NCBI GenBank assembly: GCA_002785585.1 | Contig: PEUI01000217.1 | Coordinates: forward strand, 1 to 12,159 | Reading direction: 5' to 3' | DNA: 12,159 nt | Source of the DNA: Lysobacterales bacterium CG02_land_8_20_14_3_00_62_12 | GTDB taxonomy: Bacteria > Pseudomonadota > Gammaproteobacteria > Xanthomonadales > Ahniellaceae | Shown here: one piece after another, positions 7,375 through 12,159 of the stretch | How the letters are laid out: the number at the start of each line of letters is the position of its first letter | Position numbering within the stretch: the first letter of the stretch is position 1 | Made by a program: the position numbers and the translations under genes | The notes under the pieces: generated by a model | Databases searched by the model: none | What the model saw: the letters and a program-made list of their open reading frames with translations, nothing else | What the model was told of the DNA's origin: nothing

Positions 7375-9258
7375 TCAGAACGAATACTTGACGGTGAATG
7401 CGGCAAAGTCGCGATCACGAATCAGGTTCAGGTTGCCAGCACCCCAGAACGCGGAGTAGCTCAGATCCACCGCCCACTTGCTCAGGTAGTTGGCTTCCAC
7501 GCCCAGCGTTCCCGATTTGCGGTTTTCAATGAAATTACCGCCGGGGCCTGGGGTGATGCCGTTGACATCGTGGCTGAAGGCAACACGCGGCGACAGGTTG
7601 AACGCCGTGCCCCAGACATTGTTGTAATCGGCACGCATCGCCAGCCGGTAGCCCCAGGAAAACCGCGTCGGAAACCCGGTTTGGGTGACCGGATTGCGCA
7701 GGTCACCATTGCTCTCATTGAAGCCGCCACCAGTATCGGTGCCGTCGCCCTGGAAGCGCAGAATGGCCGACTTTGGCAGATCCCAGACATTGGTGGCGCC
7801 AACTTCCAGCACCGTTGCGAGCTGCTCGGCACCTAGCCAGTTGTTGGGTCCGAACACTTTGGTCGCCGTGGTCTGTATTTGGGAAACTTGCAGCCGTTCG
7901 TAGCCACGAATTTCCGCACCCGGGGCAAACTCTCCGAGCTGACTATGGAAGCGCAGACCGGGAGAAGGCGTGAACGCATTGAGGGGAGTCAAGGCGGCGA
8001 ACAGCAGCTCCACGTCATCGATCTGGAACGGTTGATTGCTGCGATAGCTGATCTCGCCCTGCAATGCCACGCCGGGGCCATTCAACATGGTGTTGAAGCT
8101 GGCGCCCCACAGGTGGATGTCTTCCGGGTATTCGATGAAATAACGCCCCGAAGTCGGCGAGGTATTGGTGACGGCGATGCCATTGGCCAACGGCAAACGA
8201 CTGTGATAGTTCAGGTAAAAGAAGCCGAATTCGGTGTCGTGCAGGTCGGGCGCAAAATAATGCACGGCGGCACCGTATTGGCCTTGGTCACTGGGCATAC
8301 GATCCGGGGAGCGCGGCACGGTGGCGCCGCAGGATGCTGCGCCCAAGGGATCGGTCGCTGGACTGACCAGTCCCAGTTGGCAACGTTGCAGGGACGCCGG
8401 CTCATTGGCGCGACCAAACCCGAGCACCACAAAATCTGAACCAAGCGAGCCGAAATCGTTGGTGCCGAAGTAGGTGCCGCGCGGATCCGGTTCGGTCTGT
8501 TCGAACTCGGTCAAGTACAAAGCTTCGGCCGAAAGATTCTCGGCGAACTCGAACGAGGCGAAGGCCATGTCGACCGGCAAAAAGGCTTCTTTCAACTCGG
8601 CGCCAGCGACCCGCAACTTGGAAACATCGATCGGATTGATCGAATTGATACCGCCTTGGATGAAGGTGCTTTCACCCCAGCTCACCACTTGTCGACCCAG
8701 ACGTGCCGAGCCTTGCTTGCCGTTGAAATCGAAATTGTGGAAGACAAAGGCATCGAGCAAGGTGAGGTTGGTCCCGACTTTCTCCTCGGCCAACTCGGTC
8801 AGCTTGGCTTTGTTGTTGTTGGCCCAATCGTAGAAGTAGGTCGCGCGTACAAACAGGCCGGAATCTTGCTTGTAGTTCAGGCTGAGTTCGCTGGTGATCT
8901 TGGCCGCGTTGGAGAACAACTTGCCTTTGTCGTAGTTCAGGTCACCGTCATCGCTGTTGACCGAGAACCGCCCCGGGGCGGCAATTTGCTGGGCCAGCGG
9001 CAAGGTGCCGATCAAAGGATTGAGGTTGGCTTTGCCGATCAAGTCATCGGCACGGCCTTGCACCCGCATGGAGACACCGTAGGACAACTGTGTATCCAGG
9101 GTGCCGGTCCAATCACCGGAATCTGAGGCGAACTCGAAGGCTTGCGCCTGGGAGCCGAGGCCGCCCACTAGGGCCATCGCGATGGCGGCGCCCAGGGTGC
9201 GACGACGCACACCCGTGAGGACACCGCGCGCGCTGGGCTTGGCATTGAGCTTAGTCAT
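7375..9258 (-). CDS. DUF1302 family outer-membrane beta-barrel protein
   Basis: A 627-residue outer-membrane protein. A long signal peptide (RRR at 18-20, hydrophobic core, AQA-F at 38-41) is followed by many alternating amphipathic strands. The C-terminus ends in the aromatic strand FTVKYSF, as expected for BAM-inserted barrels. The conserved family block is easy to see: LGRQVVSWGES (187-197), then QGGINSINPIDVSKLR (201-216) and GAELKEAFLPVD (219-230). An inserted loop with Cys293 and Cys310 may be closed by a disulfide. The family occurs in Pseudomonas, Burkholderia, Shewanella and similar bacteria, nearly always beside DUF1329, and is thought to form a channel or anchor for hydrophobic compounds. 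No substrate has been firmly assigned. A GGAGAGAG ribosome binding site (9264-9271) precedes the ATG. The gap to the lipase stop codon is 28 bases, so co-transcription with the lipase gene is likely. Confidence 0.92.
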   Translation of the reverse strand: MTKLNAKPSARGVLTGVRRRTLGAAIAMALVGGLGSQAQAFEFASDSGDWTGTLDTQLSYGVSMRVQGRADDLIGKANLNPLIGTLPLAQQIAAPGRFSVNSDDGDLNYDKGKLFSNAAKITSELSLNYKQDSGLFVRATYFYDWANNNKAKLTELAEEKVGTNLTLLDAFVFHNFDFNGKQGSARLGRQVVSWGESTFIQGGINSINPIDVSKLRVAGAELKEAFLPVDMAFASFEFAENLSAEALYLTEFEQTEPDPRGTYFGTNDFGSLGSDFVVLGFGRANEPASLQRCQLGLVSPATDPLGAASCGATVPRSPDRMPSDQGQYGAAVHYFAPDLHDTEFGFFYLNYHSRLPLANGIAVTNTSPTSGRYFIEYPEDIHLWGASFNTMLNGPGVALQGEISYRSNQPFQIDDVELLFAALTPLNAFTPSPGLRFHSQLGEFAPGAEIRGYERLQVSQIQTTATKVFGPNNWLGAEQLATVLEVGATNVWDLPKSAILRFQGDGTDTGGGFNESNGDLRNPVTQTGFPTRFSWGYRLAMRADYNNVWGTAFNLSPRVAFSHDVNGITPGPGGNFIENRKSGTLGVEANYLSKWAVDLSYSAFWGAGNLNLIRDRDFAAFTVKYSF

Positions 9259-9286
9259 GGAATCTCTCTCCGCTTCTTACGTCGTG

Positions 9287-11488
9287 TTACTGGGTTCGGA
9301 TAACGGAAGTGTCGGTGACCTGAACTACGGTTCCGTTACTCACGATAAAGCTGGCCATTTGGCGCTGCATCTCGGTAGTCGCTGCTGCCGAGGCCGCCGG
9401 ACTGAGGAGCGCGCCATGGTCACCGGCAATGAAGCGGACTACCACGCGCAGACCCGCTGGGTTGGGCGCGCCCTGGCCGGTAATCGTCGCCAGGCCGAGC
9501 GCGCGGATCAGTGGCTCGGTGCCCGACAAGGGCGCACCGGCAACGCTGTTCGGAATCACTTGGTCGGTGGCGTTGCCATCCGCCACCGTGCCGCCGGCGA
9601 TGCCGACGACTTCATGCAGCAGAATGCGGTCGCCAGCGGTCGTCGCGACCGCCGCAAAGTTGATCGGATCGGCAGAATCCACGGCTTGCTGCGCCGCCCC
9701 CATGAAGCGATCAAAGTCCGGCGTCCCCGCAACTACACCGGATGCCGCCAGTCCGGCCCGAATGCGCGGACCAAAAGTGGCAGAACCATCCAGCAAGCGG
9801 GCGATGCCGCCACCCGGTACCGACAGCACGGCAGTATTGACCGTGGGATCGAGCGCGACAAAGTTCAGCCCGACCATCGAGCCAAGCGACTGGCCGACAA
9901 AGAATATGCGCGAACCATCCAGGTCTGGCGTGGCGTCGCCATCGACACTCATGCCGGGAATGCTCTTGGCCAAGGTGAACAGATCGGCCACCGCCTGGCG
10001 CGAATTGTCGCGCGAGGTGAGCAGGCTGGTCAGGTTGATGGCGTAGGTTCCAGAAGTATCGATGGTGCCATCCGGGCCGGGCGCACCGGTGGTGTTGTTG
10101 GACAGATCGAGATCAAAGGTACGTTCGCTGGAAATCGGCGCAAACGGTGTGTTCTCGATATAGAACGGGCTGCTCGGGCCCAAGCCGTGCAGCGGTTGGT
10201 CGATCGCGATGACCACGAAACCCTGCGACGCCATGGTTGCCGAAATGGCGATCGCGTCGCTGCGGTTGCGGGTGACGCCATGCTGGAAGATCACCACCGG
10301 CCAGCCTGCGGCCGGCTTGGTCTTGCCCGACGCGGCGTTCGGCACCGTTGCCAGAACCGGAATGTTCTGCGTCGAAGTCGCTACCGGGAACGGATTGGCA
10401 AAGGTCAGATTGGTCGAGGTCGGATCCAGGCCCAGCGCGTTGAACGGCGGGTTATAGGCACCCGGCGCAGCGTTCCAGAACGTGGTCAGCGGTGCCGTGT
10501 CCTGCGGTCCGGTGGCGGCAGTCAGGTAGTACTTGACCGGCAGTATACCGATGATGATGTCGGCAATCGGTGGTAGACCCGCAGCGCCGATGGTCAGCCC
10601 GGTCGGCGCCAGCGTGGCCGTGCTCGGCTGGGTGATACCGCGCGTTGCCTGCAACACTGGAGCGATGCTTTGGGTGGTGGCGAGCCAGGTGAGCGCTACG
10701 TCATCACGGGCAATACCCACCTGGGTGGTGATCGCAAGATGGGTCTGGTGCAATTGCCGTAACGGCTCCAAAGCACAAGCATTCGCCACTGGCAATAACG
10801 GGTCAGTTGAGGTGGCTACGGTTGCGCAGGTGGCCGGATTGGCCAACGCCGACAACGGTGTGATCAACGGGCTGGCCCGCTTGCTTAAAAAGTAAGTGGT
10901 GTCCGGTGTCATGTCATTGCCGAGCGTATCTTTGACACCGCTGGTGACCACCGCCAGATAGGAAGTGAGCTGCTGCAATGGCACCAGAGGAAGGATCGCC
11001 ACCGTTTTGTTGCTCGGATCACTGGGCGCCAGGGCGGCAACAAACTCGTTGGCCGCCAGTTCGCGCATCAGACTGGCAACGGCGCGGGTGGCCGGGTCGA
11101 TGCGGACCTGGAACATGCGAATCGCACCGGTCGGCCCGGTGGTCAACGAACTGGCACGCACACCGGCCGAGGTGGCGAACGACCACGGACCGACCGTACT
11201 CCAGCCGTCCAGGTTGTTCAGCGCCCGCGTCGGATCGGTGGCCGTTGAATTGGCTGCCAACGGAATATTGAGGGTGAGATCCGTGGTACCGCGCAGCAGC
11301 AGATCATTGGGCAACGGAATGATGCTGTTGGTGGGATCGAATCGTGCGGTGATCACAGCGGTGATCGGGGTGCCATCGTCATTGAGTGCCGGCGGCGTTG
11401 CTACGGCGCGCGGACTGTTGCTGCTGCTGCTGCATGCAGCCAGCACAACGGATGACAAGGCAGTAGCCAATAGAAGTCGGGCCTGCAT
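9287..11488 (-). CDS. VolA/Pla-1-type lipase (lysophospholipase) lipoprotein
   Basis: A 733-residue predicted outer-membrane lipoprotein that hydrolyses ester bonds of lipids or lysophospholipids. The N-terminus has a lipobox LAAC with Cys19 as the lipidated residue. Ser at +2 and a Ser-rich linker fit outer-membrane sorting. The N-terminal half (about 40-370), beginning ITARFDPTNSIIPLPNDLLL, matches the N-terminal domain of bacterial virulence-factor lipases. The alpha/beta-hydrolase domain follows: oxyanion-loop FQHG (401-404), nucleophile elbow GQSLG (532-536, Ser534), a candidate acid Asp642 in TDQVIP, and the likely catalytic His691 in AGDHGA. The length fits the Pla-1/cef extracellular lipase family (VolA in Vibrio is a surface lysophospholipase). 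The ATG at 11488 is chosen because it gives the lipobox and has AGGAAGGAAG at 11494-11503 upstream. The frame is open beyond it but runs through the divergent promoter region and against the glycosyltransferase gene. It heads the minus-strand operon. Confidence 0.9.
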   Translation of the reverse strand: MQARLLLATALSSVVLAACSSSSNSPRAVATPPALNDDGTPITAVITARFDPTNSIIPLPNDLLLRGTTDLTLNIPLAANSTATDPTRALNNLDGWSTVGPWSFATSAGVRASSLTTGPTGAIRMFQVRIDPATRAVASLMRELAANEFVAALAPSDPSNKTVAILPLVPLQQLTSYLAVVTSGVKDTLGNDMTPDTTYFLSKRASPLITPLSALANPATCATVATSTDPLLPVANACALEPLRQLHQTHLAITTQVGIARDDVALTWLATTQSIAPVLQATRGITQPSTATLAPTGLTIGAAGLPPIADIIIGILPVKYYLTAATGPQDTAPLTTFWNAAPGAYNPPFNALGLDPTSTNLTFANPFPVATSTQNIPVLATVPNAASGKTKPAAGWPVVIFQHGVTRNRSDAIAISATMASQGFVVIAIDQPLHGLGPSSPFYIENTPFAPISSERTFDLDLSNNTTGAPGPDGTIDTSGTYAINLTSLLTSRDNSRQAVADLFTLAKSIPGMSVDGDATPDLDGSRIFFVGQSLGSMVGLNFVALDPTVNTAVLSVPGGGIARLLDGSATFGPRIRAGLAASGVVAGTPDFDRFMGAAQQAVDSADPINFAAVATTAGDRILLHEVVGIAGGTVADGNATDQVIPNSVAGAPLSGTEPLIRALGLATITGQGAPNPAGLRVVVRFIAGDHGALLSPAASAAATTEMQRQMASFIVSNGTVVQVTDTSVIRTQ

Positions 11489-11539
11489 GCTTGCTTCCTT
11501 CCTGTTCGTGAATCGGGGGCGCATCAAGGGCGCGGCGCT

Positions 11540-11569
11540 ATCATAGGCACCCCCGAGCGTTTTATGCAA
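11540..11569 (-). promoter_or_regulatory. Sigma70-like promoter of the lipase operon
   Basis: On the minus strand a -35-like TTGCAT (11564-11569) and a -10-like TATGAT (11540-11545, five of six consensus bases) are separated by 18 bases. Transcription would start near 11533, giving a leader of about 45 bases before the lipase ATG at 11488. The stretch lies in the only divergent gap of the window, where a promoter for the minus-strand genes is expected. Confidence 0.6.
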
Positions 11570-11632
11570 CGAAAACTTAAGACTTCTTTTTTGCTGCATC
11601 GCAGCACGACGCCGTTTTCTGGAGCGCACGCA

Positions 11633-12159
11633 ATGGCCCAACCCAGCCACCCGGCTACGCTCCGCACGTTGTGTGTGGTCATTCCGATTTACAACGAAGT
11701 CGAAGTGCTGCCGATCTTGCTGCCGCGACTGTTGCACGCGTTGGCGACGATTCCTGCCGAGAGTGCCATTTTGTTCGTTGACGATGGCAGCGATGACGCC
11801 ACCGGGCAGTGGTTGACGGCGTTTTCGGCACAGCACACCGAGGTTGGCCTGCTGCAACTTTCGCGCAACTTCGGCAAGGAAGCGGCGCTGACCGCCGGCC
11901 TCGATCACGCCGATGCCGACGCGGTGTTGATCATCGATGCCGATTTGCAGGATCCACCCGAGTTGATCACCGCGTTCTGGGAAAAATTCGAACAGGGGTT
12001 CGACGTCATCTATGGCCAGCGCGCTAGTCGTGATGGTGACAGCTGGTTGAAGCGGACCACGGCGAGTTTGTTTTATCGACTGATGCAACGCTTGAGTCGC
12101 ACCGCGCTGCCCCGCGACACCGGCGACTTTCGCCTGCTTTCGCGACGTGCCGTGCTGGC
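11633..12159 (+). CDS. Glycosyltransferase family 2, dolichol-phosphate/bactoprenol sugar transferase type (partial)
   Basis: The first 175 codons of a gene cut by the right edge of the window. The protein is a GT-A fold glycosyltransferase of the DPM1/GtrB/ArnC kind, which moves a sugar from a nucleotide-sugar to a polyprenyl phosphate on the cytoplasmic face of the inner membrane. Signature parts in order are VVIPIYNE (15-22), VDDGSDD (49-55), RNFGKEAALTAG (78-89), the metal-binding DAD with LQDPPE (102-110) and DTGDFRLLSRRAV (162-174). The C-terminal transmembrane helices typical of GtrB-like members would lie beyond the window. The ATG is supported by GGAG at 11621-11624 with 8-base spacing. 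The gene is divergent from the lipase operon and probably functionally separate from it, for example in lipid A, O-antigen or other envelope glycan modification. Sugar and acceptor cannot be told from this part. Confidence 0.92.
   Translation, partial: MAQPSHPATLRTLCVVIPIYNEVEVLPILLPRLLHALATIPAESAILFVDDGSDDATGQWLTAFSAQHTEVGLLQLSRNFGKEAALTAGLDHADADAVLIIDADLQDPPELITAFWEKFEQGFDVIYGQRASRDGDSWLKRTTASLFYRLMQRLSRTALPRDTGDFRLLSRRAVL

Noticed and set aside
6128..7459. Plus-strand open frame of 443 codons opposite the DUF1329 gene
   Set aside because: It is fully antisense to a gene with clear family motifs, its translation has no recognisable domain or membrane/signal pattern, and high-GC codon use commonly leaves such antisense frames open.
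9101..10576. Plus-strand open frame of 491 codons opposite the lipase and barrel genes
   Set aside because: Its translation is rich in Arg, Gly and Ala with no domain logic, and it spans the junction of two well-supported minus-strand genes.
11592..11606. Palindrome TGCTGC-ATC-GCAGCA considered as a terminator
   Set aside because: The T run precedes it on the plus strand and becomes an A run after it on the minus strand, so it does not have terminator form in either direction.
11489..12088. In-frame 200-codon upstream extension of the lipase gene
   Set aside because: It would run antisense through the glycosyltransferase start and the divergent promoter. The lipobox signal peptide and ribosome site both point to the start at 11488.

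Overview
The window reads as chromosomal DNA of a high-GC Gram-negative proteobacterium, probably a gammaproteobacterium (GC judged by eye at around 60%). Supporting signs are an outer-membrane lipoprotein, an outer-membrane beta-barrel of the DUF1302 family, a periplasmic DUF1329 protein, a Tat-exported PhoD enzyme and strong GGAG-type ribosome binding sites. Genus cannot be assigned from the sequence. I see no mobile element, CRISPR array, tRNA or rRNA, and no gene-free stretch longer than about 195 bases.

Layout. Seven genes lie on the minus strand and are transcribed from right to left. They are a VolA/Pla-1-type lipase lipoprotein (11488-9287), a DUF1302 barrel (9258-7375), a DUF1329 protein (7360-5999), a YCF48/BNR-repeat beta-propeller (5868-4687), an MMPL/HpnN-like RND transporter (4666-2153), a 62-residue membrane protein with a CPYC motif (1958-1770) and a PhoD-family phosphodiesterase/alkaline phosphatase (1670-39). 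Gaps between the first three genes are 28 and 14 bases, and between propeller and RND gene 20 bases. The 130-base gap between DUF1329 and propeller holds a terminator-like hairpin. The 194-base gap after the RND gene holds another long GC-rich hairpin. On the plus strand a family-2 glycosyltransferase of the dolichol-phosphate/bactoprenol type starts at 11633 and runs off the right edge. The 144-base divergent region between it and the lipase gene carries a good sigma70-like promoter pointing into the lipase operon.

How the genes may work together. DUF1302, DUF1329, YCF48-like and MMPL-type RND genes are known to travel together in proteobacteria, often near genes for using hydrophobic compounds, but their joint function is not well established. 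Here the set is headed by a predicted surface lipase/lysophospholipase and followed by PhoD, whose family includes phospholipase D-like enzymes. The reading I favour, as inference only, is a trans-envelope lipid system. The lipase releases fatty acids or lysolipids at the surface, the barrel and the periplasmic proteins pass the hydrophobic product across the envelope, and the RND pump energises one step. PhoD would deal with phosphodiester head groups. Direction of transport (uptake or export) cannot be read from the sequence.
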